NCBI GenBank assembly: GCA_964542765.1 | Contig: CAZIVO010000026.1 | Location: 1 to 37,566 of the forward strand | Source of the DNA: CAZIVO01 sp964542765 | Lineage (GTDB): Bacteria; Planctomycetota; UBA1135; UBA2386 | Direction of reading: 5' to 3' | DNA: 37,566 nucleotides | In this document: positions 1-8,331 of the stretch, in pieces | Numbering within the stretch: position 1 is the first letter of the stretch | How the letters are laid out: each line of letters opens with the position of its first letter | Notes under the pieces: generated by a model | Told to the model about the DNA's origin: nothing | The model's database searches: none | The model's input: only the letters and a program-made list of their open reading frames with translations | Position numbers and translations under genes: made by a program

Positions 1-74
1 GAACTCGGGTCCCTGCGCCGCTGATTGGCGGCAGATGGTTGGAGCTTGGCGGATCCTTGTTATGGTGTCAGGCC

Positions 75-620
75 ATGATGATCGCTCGGCTCTTCACGGT
101 GCTTGCTCTGCTGTTGGGTGTGTCCTGCACCATTTCGTATCCCAACAGAAATCCGGTTGGTGAGCCCTTCCCCTTGGCCAGCGGCGAGTCTTTGGCGGGG
201 GAGGCTACAGAACTCCCCACGGATCTCTCTGGAAGCCCGGCGGTCTTGCTCGTGGGTTACGAGCAAGACTCGCAGTTCGATCTCGATCGGTGGATCCTGG
301 GATTGCAACAGGCAGAAATTTCGGTTCGAGCGCTCGAGGTGCCGACGATTCCCGCGGGGATTCCGACCATGATCTCGGGCTGGATAGACAACGGAATGCG
401 TCGCGGAATTCCGCAAGAAGATTGGGCCGGTGTCGTGACCCTGTATGGCGCGGAGGCTGACAAGGTGGCGCGGTTCACGGGAACCGAGAAGTTACTCAAT
501 GGCCGGATTCTTCTCTTGGATGCTCAGGGTGTCGTCCGTTGGTTTTGGGATCAGGGTTATTCAGCGCGGCGGCTCTTGCACCTCGACAAGGCGATAGAAG
601 CTCTGGGCAGGGCGAGATAG
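75..620 (+). CDS. thioredoxin-fold-like lipoprotein
   Basis: This 181-residue protein starts at the first in-frame ATG pair. The frame extends upstream only to a TTG, which would add residues ahead of the signal peptide. Residues 1-17 are a hydrophobic signal ending in G-V-S-C18, a loose lipobox, so it is probably an outer-surface or periplasmic lipoprotein. The body alternates predicted strands and helices: a strand VLLVGY near residue 70, the helix-like DLDRWILGLQQ, and a late strand GRILLLDAQGVVRWFW. This layout resembles thioredoxin-like proteins of the Atp10/YtfJ kind. No CxxC is present, so it is unlikely to be a classical disulfide reductase. It converges on the methyltransferase gene with a 5 bp gap. 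The fold is inferred from strand pattern only and the function is unknown. Confidence 0.72.
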   Translation: MMIARLFTVLALLLGVSCTISYPNRNPVGEPFPLASGESLAGEATELPTDLSGSPAVLLVGYEQDSQFDLDRWILGLQQAEISVRALEVPTIPAGIPTMISGWIDNGMRRGIPQEDWAGVVTLYGAEADKVARFTGTEKLLNGRILLLDAQGVVRWFWDQGYSARRLLHLDKAIEALGRAR

Positions 621-625
621 CCCGC

Positions 626-1429
626 TCACTTCTCGTCGCGCTCGAACATCATGACGTGTTGCCATGGCAACTCATCGAATTCTTCGGCGAGTCGATAGCC
701 GTTGGGAAGGAGTTCCTTGTTGATCTGTTTCTTGCTCATCTTGTGAAGCCGTTTGATGGGAACTCCGGGGTCCTCGGATCGAAACTCCACGAGCACGAGT
801 CGCCCTTTCGGTTTGAGCGCACGGCGCATCGCGGCGAGCATCATCTCCGGATGGCTGAATTCGTGATAGACGTCGACGAGCAAGATCATGTCGCAGGAAT
901 TTTCGGGCAACTTCGGGTCGGCGAGGGTGCCGAGGATTTTTTCGACGTTGCTGATGTCCTGTTCCGCCAATCGTTTTTCGAGGAACTTCAGCATCTCGAT
1001 CTGGATATCGACGGCCAAGACCTTGCCCGAAGGACCGACTCGCTTGGCGAGCCTGAGCGTGTGGTAACCATTGCCACAACCGAGGTCGCAGACGGTCTGG
1101 CCTTCCTTGACATGCAGCGCCTCCATCAGGCGTGACGCGTGTTCCTCTTCCTCGCGAGTTTTGCGCATCAACCATGTAGCGCCTCTCCAGTGCATGGTCT
1201 GCGCGATTTCGCGGCCCATGTAGTGGGTGCGGCCTGGCGGGGTCGGTTGCTCCGGCTCGCGGACCGCTCCGGTAGCGGAATGATTGGTGCGCGTGGCGAT
1301 ACGATCGGTGGTCGCCTTGGCGGTGCTCGCAGCGAGTTTTTCGGAATCCTCGCCAGCAGGGCCGGCACAGCCAGTCGCGAGCAAGAACAGCACGTGGGCG
1401 GGAAAGATTTGTCGCGCAGGCTCTAGCAT
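626..1429 (-). CDS. secreted or lipid-anchored class I SAM methyltransferase
   Basis: The 267-residue protein begins at the ATG just before a signal peptide ending L-A-T-G-C21, a lipobox-like site. The frame stays open upstream to 1570, but those 47 residues look non-coding. The conserved stretch MGREIAQTMHWRGATW (about residues 71-86) is followed by SAM-binding motif I, CDLGCGNG (114-121), the acidic motif II loop VLAVDIQ, and the later motifs ILLVDVYHEF and LKPKGRLVLVEF. It ends close to the motif ELPWQH. I recall this whole pattern from a family common in planctomycetes, many members of which also carry a signal peptide. The substrate is unknown. An exported methyltransferase is odd because SAM is normally cytosolic. 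It is separated from the HzsA-related gene by 219 bp on the same strand and may share its transcript. Confidence 0.87.
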   Translation of the reverse strand: MLEPARQIFPAHVLFLLATGCAGPAGEDSEKLAASTAKATTDRIATRTNHSATGAVREPEQPTPPGRTHYMGREIAQTMHWRGATWLMRKTREEEEHASRLMEALHVKEGQTVCDLGCGNGYHTLRLAKRVGPSGKVLAVDIQIEMLKFLEKRLAEQDISNVEKILGTLADPKLPENSCDMILLVDVYHEFSHPEMMLAAMRRALKPKGRLVLVEFRSEDPGVPIKRLHKMSKKQINKELLPNGYRLAEEFDELPWQHVMMFERDEK

Positions 1430-1648
1430 CGCGGCCCATCCTAACGGACAGGCGGGAGACTGCCGCCTTTTAGGGGGTGGCAGGGAATTCAACGCCCGGG
1501 GCTCGCTCCTCCTTGAGAGAAAGCGGCGACCGCGGAGGGTTGTTTCCAGGCCCTTACCCCATGGCCACACGCCGGGAGCGTGGTTTTTGCGGCGTGTGCG
1601 AGGTGGCCTTGCCTACCCTCGCACACTGGCGGAGAGGAGCTTGCGCGA

Positions 1649-2992
1649 TCAGATGTCGGAGCGCAGCGGGCTGGTCACGATCGACGAACCCCCGGTGTTT
1701 CCGCGGATGACGATGCCCTGGGTGAAGAGGGTCAGCGGCGGAAGCACTCTGGGGAGCGGTATCTTCAGGGAAGCTATGCCGCGGCTATCGGCTTGCACGC
1801 TACCGAGGATGTCGAAGGGCCACAGGAGATCCAGGCAGAGTTTGTTGTTGAAGAAGCACATGCCCTTGCCGGTGCCGGCGAGGTTGAAGAGGATGTGGGT
1901 CCATTCGTTAGCCCGTGCTCCCTCGATTCGCAACTCGCCGGTATTACCGCGTTGCATATTGAATTGCTTGTAGCTCAATGATCTCGGAGTCACATCGAGA
2001 CGCTGCCGCGCGATGTTGCCGGCATGATCGGAGGCGCTGATGTCGATTCGATGCCGCTGATCCGGCGGCAGGGAAGGCAGGCTGATCTGTGCAACATCCC
2101 CGTCCTTGACGCGAATTGCCGCTGCAAGATTCTTTGAAGGGGATCCGCCGGCTGGAGTCACGACGACGGTCAGGGAATCCGGCTTGATGCCGCTGTGGAG
2201 GTCGTAGAGGCCGACGCGGAGCTTCGGCAAGGGCCAGCCATTGTAATCGCTGCGCACTCCGCTGATGGTCATGGTGGGGTACATCTGATCGTCGAAGGGA
2301 TCGGCGACGGTGTCTTTTCCCGGAGTCAGATCGACGAGGCAGCCCAGATCGATCCATAGTCCGATGGTGCGCTTCTCGTCGAAGGTCAGGGGCGTTGATC
2401 CCGGGGGAGGCATGACCTGTCCGGCGTAGTCGATGTCGTTGTTACGGTCGCTGTTCTTGCGCCCATCGAGCCTCTGACCATAGAGCTTCCAAGCCAGCAG
2501 GCTTTGTGTGGCGGCGTGTCGGCGGACCCACTTGGTGGCCTGGTGCACACCCCAGACAACAGGGGCGGCGACCTTGAAGGCGACGCGCTCCCAGGCCCTG
2601 TCCGAGTCGAGGTCGATGCCGTTCGGGGTCTTGGCATTGTGGCAAGAAGTGCACTTGGCCTTGAAGATAGGCTTGATGTCACGGTGATATTCGACGACGC
2701 GAATCTTTTCCGGGTGAGTTTTGACCGTGGGTTTGCCGTTGGCATCACGATCGATCATCGGTGTCTTCATGGCGAAGTCGGTGATCTTGTAGCTCGGAGT
2801 TGCGGCGACCGTTTGCGCGAAGTCGAGCGGGGGATTCTCGTGGCTGTGGGCATGGCAACCACCACAGTTGTTCTTGCGTTCGCCAGCTCGCGTCGAATGC
2901 CAGGTCCATTCCGCGGTCAGCATGAGTCCGTTGCGGTCGATCACGCGGTGGTGGAACGGCGTGTTGGCCGGGATCCTCACCTCGTAGGATGT
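1649..2992 (-). CDS. HzsA-related di-haem protein, C-terminal part (cut by gap)
   Basis: This is the 447-residue C-terminal portion of the gene continued at 3003-4758. It runs in from the assembly gap with TSYEVRIPANTPFHH, the beta-strand segment that precedes the haem region in HzsA-related proteins. Two c-type haem motifs follow, CGGCH and about 70 residues later CTSCH. A later MPPPGST and the helix DEKRTIGLWIDLGC resemble a cytochrome c distal Met loop and C-terminal helix. The last 230 residues are strand-rich and Ig-like, with no further CxxCH. The two haem sites match the count in the hydrazine synthase alpha subunit. The actual activity here is unknown, and no HzsB/HzsC partners are visible. 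Stop TAG/TGA context at 1649 is clean, with the methyltransferase next downstream. Confidence 0.85.
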   Translation of the reverse strand, partial: TSYEVRIPANTPFHHRVIDRNGLMLTAEWTWHSTRAGERKNNCGGCHAHSHENPPLDFAQTVAATPSYKITDFAMKTPMIDRDANGKPTVKTHPEKIRVVEYHRDIKPIFKAKCTSCHNAKTPNGIDLDSDRAWERVAFKVAAPVVWGVHQATKWVRRHAATQSLLAWKLYGQRLDGRKNSDRNNDIDYAGQVMPPPGSTPLTFDEKRTIGLWIDLGCLVDLTPGKDTVADPFDDQMYPTMTISGVRSDYNGWPLPKLRVGLYDLHSGIKPDSLTVVVTPAGGSPSKNLAAAIRVKDGDVAQISLPSLPPDQRHRIDISASDHAGNIARQRLDVTPRSLSYKQFNMQRGNTGELRIEGARANEWTHILFNLAGTGKGMCFFNNKLCLDLLWPFDILGSVQADSRGIASLKIPLPRVLPPLTLFTQGIVIRGNTGGSSIVTSPLRSDI

Positions 2993-3002
2993 NNNNNNNN
3001 NN
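2993..3002. other. assembly gap (10 N) inside the HzsA-related gene
   Basis: Ten N separate two reading frames that clearly belong to one protein. The upstream frame puts the first base of a codon at 3003, and the downstream frame restarts at 2992, so the missing length must be 2 mod 3 for the frame to join. Ten is not, so the N run is a placeholder of unknown true size rather than a measured gap. Confidence 0.97.
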
Positions 3003-4758
3003 ATGAAAGTAATGCTTGAGTAATCTCTTCGCCGATGCCGGTGGCGTCGAATTTTCTCAACGGAATTTCACCGAGGACGCCCCAAACCTGCTGGCCATTG
3101 TTGTGAGAGATCATGTTGCTGCGCAGAGCCGCATAGCGCGTATCGACGCGGACCATGTCGGCGACAACCTGAGCGGCCCAGATTTCACTGTCGGCATACC
3201 GGTAGGAGTCCTGGCCGACCGTATGAAAGGCCGTGTCTTGCCCGTAATGATTGATGATCTTGGGGTCCCACCAGTCCTGATAGGAATTCGGCCAGTTCGA
3301 TTCGCGGTTGAAGACCGACGAAGTTCCGGTTGTCGAGAAGGGTCCTCCGCTGGGAAGAACGTTGACCCGTCCATCGTTGGGAGTCTCAGCGGTTAATTTC
3401 GGTCGCGCCATGCCGTGGATGCGCATGTAAGACACCAACGGCTTCGGATACATGTAGTAGTGATGTTCGCTTTCCTTCAGGACGATCAGGTCGTTGCGCT
3501 TGGGAATCATGCCGTTGCGCGCGAAGCAGATCTTCATGTTAGGAAACATATCGGCGTTGTGGCTTCGCGAGTCGTGTACGCCACCGCTGCTCCAGATGAA
3601 CACCATGTGTCCATCCGGCGTGCCGGCAGGCATCGTCGATTTGCCAGTGCGTGTGCCGTCCGCCATGATCCGTGCGGGGGCATCGAAGGTTAGGCTCGCG
3701 TAGTACTTGCTGAGGAACCAGGGTGTCGCGAGTCTTTCGCCGATGCGGCGATAGTGATCGGTGTGGCCATAGATGTTGTTTTGCGCCCAGTTGGTGCCCT
3801 TGTGGGCCGGGTGGAAGTCATTCCCGCTTGGGTCGTTGGGGTTGGCCGGGAAGCGCACGAGCGCGCCGTGTCCGAAGTTGTTGGAGTGGTAGTAGACCGT
3901 CGTGACCACATCGCCGTCGGAAAGTTGGGTGGCGAAGTGCCAGGCCGATGCGCGATGGTGCAATCCGGCGAAGGACTTGATGTCCGAGAGATCCTGATTG
4001 GCGGACATGAGAGCGTAGTTGTGTCCGCCTCGGTTTCGTCGCCCGGCATTGTGCCGATGTGTCCAGATGACCCGTCCATCTTGCAACACCAGGGGGTGCT
4101 GACAGCCGGACATACTGAAGTACTCCATCTTCTCGAGGTTGCTGCCGTCAGCATTCATTCGCCAGAAGGCGGGCGAAGGAAATCTTGCGGTCACCGAGAA
4201 CTGGCCGTCCCGGGTTGAGAGGAAGAGGATGCGCCCATCGGGGAGTTCGACCGGCGAGATGTCGAAGGGTCCGTAGCGAGGGTCGATCTTGTTGGCCGAG
4301 TCGCGCCACGTCATCTCGTTGCCGAAGGTCAGTTGCGTGGCGCGTCGGGTGGCGACATCCAGTTTCCAGATATGTGCCGGCGATCGGGTCAGGTAACGCT
4401 GGACATTGATGCTTGTAGGATCTTCGAAGACCGCGAAATAAATTGTGCGACCGTCGTAGGAAACGAAGGGGTCCACGCAGGAACCCTTCCCCTTCGGCTG
4501 GAAGAGGATCTCTTCCTTGCCACTGGGATGGATCAGCACCAATGCGCTGTAGGGGCCGATCTTCAAGGACATCCGGAAGGCGTCGGGGAATTCCTCCTGC
4601 GTTGGATGTTGCGGAACCGGCATGCGGCACGCCACGATCGGATAATCGATGCCAACCTGGGCCGGAGTGCGCCGCGGGGGGCCTTTCTGTGCCTGGACCG
4701 AAGTGGCGTAAAGAGACGTCAGGATGGCAAGGAGGAGGAGTTTACAGGAGTGTGGCAT
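3003..4758 (-). CDS. HzsA-related protein, N-terminal beta-propeller part (cut by gap)
   Basis: This is the N-terminal 585 residues of the gene that continues at 1649-2992; the whole protein would be about 1035 residues. The ATG at 4758 gives a Sec signal peptide (SLYATSVQA, cleavage near residue 23). The frame is open to 4896, but the upstream part would place 46 polar residues before the signal. The body has TolB/PD40-like blades: repeated D-G-R motifs (SYDGRTIYFA, LPDGRILFLSTRDG, LQDGRVIWTH) and the segment RATQLTFGN. This fits the propeller domain of hydrazine synthase alpha subunit and its many planctomycete relatives. No CxxCH lies in this part. There is no Shine-Dalgarno: the 12 bases before the ATG are the 10-bp tandem repeat. 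It is probably periplasmic. Confidence 0.87.
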
Positions 4759-4760
4759 GG

Positions 4761-4790
4761 CAGGTTTGGGCAGGTTTGGGCAGGTTTGGG
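4761..4790 (-). repeat. 10-bp tandem repeat, three perfect copies
   Basis: The unit CAGGTTTGGG occurs three times head to tail, with a partial fourth copy (CAGG) at 4791. It sits 3-32 bp upstream of the HzsA-related start codon, so on the mRNA it is CCCAAACCTG repeated across the ribosome landing zone. The 10-bp period is close to one helical turn. Confidence 0.95.
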
Positions 4791-4839
4791 CAGGACTTGT
4801 CCGGATTGGCGGTGAGAGGCACCCCGCTTCGGATAGGCC

Positions 4840-4845
4840 ACTATA
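4840..4845 (-). promoter_or_regulatory. candidate -10 box of the HzsA-related gene
   Basis: On the minus strand this reads TATAGT, five of six matches to the sigma70 -10 consensus. I see no good -35 at 16-18 bp. It would give a leader of roughly 75 nt that includes the tandem repeat. Confidence 0.3.
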
Positions 4846-5111
4846 GTCATACCCCAATGTTGAAGCTTTTGCCCAGTTCCGGGGGCTCCGTGACACAAAA
4901 AGTAAATCGGCGGTAGCTCTTCTCGTACAAGGATTTGTGGCTGGCAGCAGCCTATCAGGTCACCGGGGCGATTGTTTGGCGGATCTGGCTGGCATACGGG
5001 TGTCCTTCGGGACCGTCGACCCGGCTGCTTTTGGGGTTGGATAGAAAGATTTCGACCAGCGGTGGCCGAGCAACATTCAGATGGTCCGGCATCTTGCCCG
5101 GGTGCGCTCAT

Positions 5112-5147
5112 GGCTCCAAGTTCCGATGGAACCGGAAGGTCGGAGCC
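5112..5147. other. nested inverted repeat, possible RNA structure
   Basis: An outer arm GGCTCC (5112-5117) pairs with GGAGCC (5142-5147). Inside it GTTCC (5120-5124) pairs with GGAAC (5128-5132), leaving a one-sided bulge of about 9 nt. It lies in the intergenic region upstream of the surface operon. It could be a structured leader or chance in GC-rich DNA. Confidence 0.25.
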
Positions 5148-5240
5148 ACACGCGGGTTCGGCGGCCCCCCCGGTTAGTGGCCGAGATCACGAAGCCGACC
5201 TGCTGGATTGCCCCGGGAGGTCGGTGCGCCGAGGCTGGGA

Positions 5241-5246
5241 TATACT
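5241..5246 (+). promoter_or_regulatory. candidate -10 box of the surface operon
   Basis: TATACT matches five of six -10 consensus positions and lies about 100 bp before the chosen GTG at 5349. No convincing -35 lies 16-18 bp upstream, so this is only suggestive. Confidence 0.25.
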
Positions 5247-5348
5247 TGTCCTCGGAGCCGAACGAGTTCGTCTTGGCTCCGCTCGACCGCCCTTCGTCGA
5301 CTCAACACCGCTGAATCCACCTTGATCAACCTCAAACATGATGCTCCC

Positions 5349-7607
5349 GTGAGGGTTCTGACCATCCTGCTCATGGGTTTTGCGTTGCCCGGACAGTCCA
5401 CGGACGCGAAGCAGAGAGATGCCTTCACGGTTCCGATTCATCCTTCGTCGCAGAAGCGAGAAGAGGTGCGTCCGGGTGGGTCTTGCCGCGAGCACATGGC
5501 TTCCGGACCGGACTACAAGCTGCTCTTTTCTGGGGGTAGCTTTGGCTTTTACCCGCTGCTCGGCGCGAGTCATGCTCGCAACCTGCCACTCCGCTGGACC
5601 ACGGTTTCGATCGAGCAGGGCACAGAAGGTTCGGTGACGATCCACCATGAACCAGAAATCCGCCCGACGCCGTGGCGCTACGAGGTGATTCATGGCGGAG
5701 TGGTCGAAGCGTACGATCTGCACGCAGACGGCGTCGAGCAGACGTTCGCGTTTGCGCAACCACTGGCTCGCAAGGGAGATCTTGTCGTTACCGGGAGGCT
5801 GGAAACAGAACTCGAAGCCGAGGTTGTCGAGCGGCAGCACACGGCCCTTCGCTTTTTCGATTCCCGTGGCCGAGCCATCGTGGAGTACGGCGCTGCTTGG
5901 GCTTTTGACGCAACAGGAATAAAAACCAAGGTGGAGACCAGTTGGGACGGCGAGTTCTTGAGCTTGCGCGTGGCGGCTGACTGGCTTTCGAGGGCGGCTT
6001 ATCCGATCCTGATCGATCCGCTGACTTCGACGGTGGTTTTGGACAAGGGAAACGGAGGCGTCGAATCTCTCGATCTGGCGCAGGACCCCGGGGGAAACGC
6101 AGGGGGTAGCTTCCTCGTGTATAGCCGTGTTTTCGCGGGAGGCGACACGGATACCTTCGGTCGAGTGGCGGACCCTGACTTCGGCAATGGAGTTGCAGTG
6201 TTTGCCGATGTCGCTCCGACAACCGCTGCGCATCACCCACAGGTTGCTTATGTCGTTGACGCCAAGCGCTGGGTCGTCGTGTTCCAGCGAGATGTGACCA
6301 GCCCCCCGGTCTCTTCGGTGGAGGCCTATCTGCACGACCGGTCGAGCCGCACGCTGAACAGTGGCCGGCGCATCACCCTGCCACGTCCTGCGGGGACGAC
6401 TGCGCGGTTGCCGGATGTCGGCGGAAGCCCCGGTGGCGCCACCAATGCAGTTGTCGTCTATCAGACGGATGTCACTTCCAACCAGACGAACACGGTGAAC
6501 ACAGAGACTTGGGCGGCGTTGCTCGACGCGAAGACCTCAACAGTGGCTCCTGCCATCACCATCGGCCATTTTCAGGTGGGCACCAGATGGGACCGCGAGC
6601 ACTCGACCGTTGTCAAGATGTCGGACGGAGGCAAATCATCATGGCTCGTTGCCTGGCATGAGCATGACTGGAATGGCGGTTCACGCGATGACTGGGATGT
6701 CAATGTCGCGAAGATTCGCTGGGACGGCACTCGCGAATTTCACAAGCGTCTCGGGCAGAGCGCACACCCATGGGACAAAAGGTTCCCGCAGATTGCCGGT
6801 GGCCGTGGCCGTTTCATGATCACTTACGTATTCGGCCTTCGAACCCCCTCAATCTTTGGATCCACGATCGATGTGCAGCGATTCGATTGGCCTGATGGAA
6901 GCGCAGACCCGACGATGAAGGGGAAACCACTGACTCTGGCAACTGATTCTGCGCGCCCGGATTTTGCTTTTCCGAGAATCGCTCATGACTGGCAGACACG
7001 TTCACACTGGACGGTTTCCTGGTTGCGATCCAGCGCTGGAGATCTGTTCGCTGCTCGGCTGGGTCACGCTGGCGGTGTGGTAGAAAAGCAAACGGTGTTC
7101 ACGAGTGCGAATGCATCGGCGAAGGCTTCCGCCATTGCCTTCGCACCGGACCGAGGAGGGCAGTTTGGCATCCTGTTCGCGACCGATGCATCGGGGAATC
7201 CGGTGAACGGTGTCTCGCTGCTCTATCCCGGGACGGCCATCAACCAGCTCTATGGGGTCGGGTGTGGGGGAGCGATCGGAGCAACCTCGCCCTATGCGGG
7301 GGCGGAGTTTTACACCGTTTCTTTGTCGGCTGCGAAGCCGAGCGCGATGGCCGCATTGTTGCTCGGGGTGGCGGCTGACAAGCGGGATCTGGGCGGCTTT
7401 GGCATGCCAGGCTGTGCCCTCAATGTGCGACTACCGATGACTTTGCCGATGCAGGCGAGTGCTTCCGGACAGGCGAAAATGACGATCCGCTTGCCGGATT
7501 CGCCGGTGCTGAGGGGTAATGTCTATCTCCAGTGGGTTCACGTGGATCGGGCGGCTAACCGCGCTGGTGCCGTCGTCACGCGTGGCCTCGCCTCGAGAAT
7601 ACGGTAA
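5349..7607 (+). CDS. large secreted protein, first gene of the surface operon
   Basis: From the GTG at 5349 the protein has 752 residues and a short signal peptide, MRVLTILLMGFALPGQSTDA. The frame is open to a TTG at 5208, but that would put 47 residues before the signal. No family is recognised for the body. Near residue 218 is YPILIDPLTST, a phrase I recall from large planctomycete secreted proteins. Residues 230-600 look like beta-rich repeats with many FG/DG turns. The last 118 residues (from 635) are a C-terminal module starting YGVGCGG and containing a second Cys in GMPGC, similar to the end of the protein at 20419. Its stop lies 6 bp before the DUF4956 start, so the two are co-transcribed and probably translationally coupled. 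It may be a surface substrate of the downstream enzymes, which is inference. Confidence 0.8.
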   Translation: MRVLTILLMGFALPGQSTDAKQRDAFTVPIHPSSQKREEVRPGGSCREHMASGPDYKLLFSGGSFGFYPLLGASHARNLPLRWTTVSIEQGTEGSVTIHHEPEIRPTPWRYEVIHGGVVEAYDLHADGVEQTFAFAQPLARKGDLVVTGRLETELEAEVVERQHTALRFFDSRGRAIVEYGAAWAFDATGIKTKVETSWDGEFLSLRVAADWLSRAAYPILIDPLTSTVVLDKGNGGVESLDLAQDPGGNAGGSFLVYSRVFAGGDTDTFGRVADPDFGNGVAVFADVAPTTAAHHPQVAYVVDAKRWVVVFQRDVTSPPVSSVEAYLHDRSSRTLNSGRRITLPRPAGTTARLPDVGGSPGGATNAVVVYQTDVTSNQTNTVNTETWAALLDAKTSTVAPAITIGHFQVGTRWDREHSTVVKMSDGGKSSWLVAWHEHDWNGGSRDDWDVNVAKIRWDGTREFHKRLGQSAHPWDKRFPQIAGGRGRFMITYVFGLRTPSIFGSTIDVQRFDWPDGSADPTMKGKPLTLATDSARPDFAFPRIAHDWQTRSHWTVSWLRSSAGDLFAARLGHAGGVVEKQTVFTSANASAKASAIAFAPDRGGQFGILFATDASGNPVNGVSLLYPGTAINQLYGVGCGGAIGATSPYAGAEFYTVSLSAAKPSAMAALLLGVAADKRDLGGFGMPGCALNVRLPMTLPMQASASGQAKMTIRLPDSPVLRGNVYLQWVHVDRAANRAGAVVTRGLASRIR

Positions 7608-7613
7608 GTGCTG

Positions 7614-8330
7614 ATGACAAACATGTTTGATTGGTTCGCCCGGACCAACATCCCTCAAGCGGGGGCAAAAAAATTAACAAGCGAATTCGACGCTCCGATC
7701 GTCGTGGTCGACTTCGTGATCAACCTCGGACTGGCGGCGCTTCTGGCATGGGTCTTGAGCGTGGTCTATGCACGGTGCGGATCTTCTCTGTCCAACCGCC
7801 GCATGTTCGGAGGCAACTTCGTTCTCCTTGCGATGACGACGATGTTGATCATCTCGATAGTCAAATCCTCGCTGGCCCTTTCGCTTGGGCTGGTGGGCGC
7901 ACTCTCCATCGTGAGGTTTCGTGCAGCGATCAAGGAACCCGAAGAGCTGGCTTACCTGTTCCTGACCATCGCCATTGGCCTTGGTTTCGGTGCTGATCAG
8001 CGCGAAGTCACGCTGATCGCATTTGCAACCATCGCCGTCGTGCTCTGGCTGAGATCTCTGGCAAATCGATCATCGGAGAAATCGGGTTACTGCCTGGTCA
8101 TCAATAGCTCGGGAGAAGGTCGCGCGAAAGCTGCCGACATCGTCCGCGTGCTCAAGGGACATTGCCGAGAGGTTGAACTCAAGCGACTGGATGAGACACC
8201 GCAAGCGCTCGAGGCGTCCTTCATCATCGGAGTGGTCAGCCTGGAAGCTCTGGAGGCCAGCAAGGATGAGCTTCGCGGGCTGGACTCCTCCATAGGCATC
8301 TCGTTCCTGGATAGCGCGGGGGTTTTCTAG
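7614..8330 (+). CDS. DUF4956 family membrane protein
   Basis: The 238-residue protein starts at ATG 7614, 6 bp after the previous stop; a GTG at 7608 is an alternative. Three or four membrane segments are visible: VVDFVINLGLAALLAWVLSV, FVLLAMTTMLIISIVKSSLA followed by LSLGLVGAL, AYLFLTIAIGLGFG, and VTLIAFATIAVVLWL. The loop LSIVRFRAAIKEPEELAYLF is the DUF4956 hallmark (SIVRFR-x-A-I-K). A soluble C-terminal domain of about 80 residues follows. DUF4956 has no assigned activity. I recall it often lying beside VTC-domain and CotH genes, as it does here, so a membrane role in handling the VTC product is plausible by analogy with Vtc1 in yeast, but untested. Confidence 0.92.
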   Translation: MTNMFDWFARTNIPQAGAKKLTSEFDAPIVVVDFVINLGLAALLAWVLSVVYARCGSSLSNRRMFGGNFVLLAMTTMLIISIVKSSLALSLGLVGALSIVRFRAAIKEPEELAYLFLTIAIGLGFGADQREVTLIAFATIAVVLWLRSLANRSSEKSGYCLVINSSGEGRAKAADIVRVLKGHCREVELKRLDETPQALEASFIIGVVSLEALEASKDELRGLDSSIGISFLDSAGVF

Positions 8331-8331
8331 G

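Larger units (their letters stand above)
4759..5348. other. 590-bp divergent intergenic region
   Basis: This lies between the divergently transcribed HzsA-related gene and the surface operon. It contains the 10-bp tandem repeat, a minus-strand TATAGT (4840-4845), a plus-strand TATACT (5241-5246) and a two-stem inverted repeat (5112-5147). I see no convincing gene, although the plus frame from a TTG at 5208 stays open into the next gene. Confidence 0.6.

Noticed and set aside
2504..3019. plus-strand ORF over the assembly gap
   Set aside because: It runs antisense to the HzsA-related gene and includes the N bases; its residues do not resemble a protein family.
4761..4790. possible CRISPR array
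   Set aside because: The copies are 10 bp with no spacers, so it is a simple tandem repeat.
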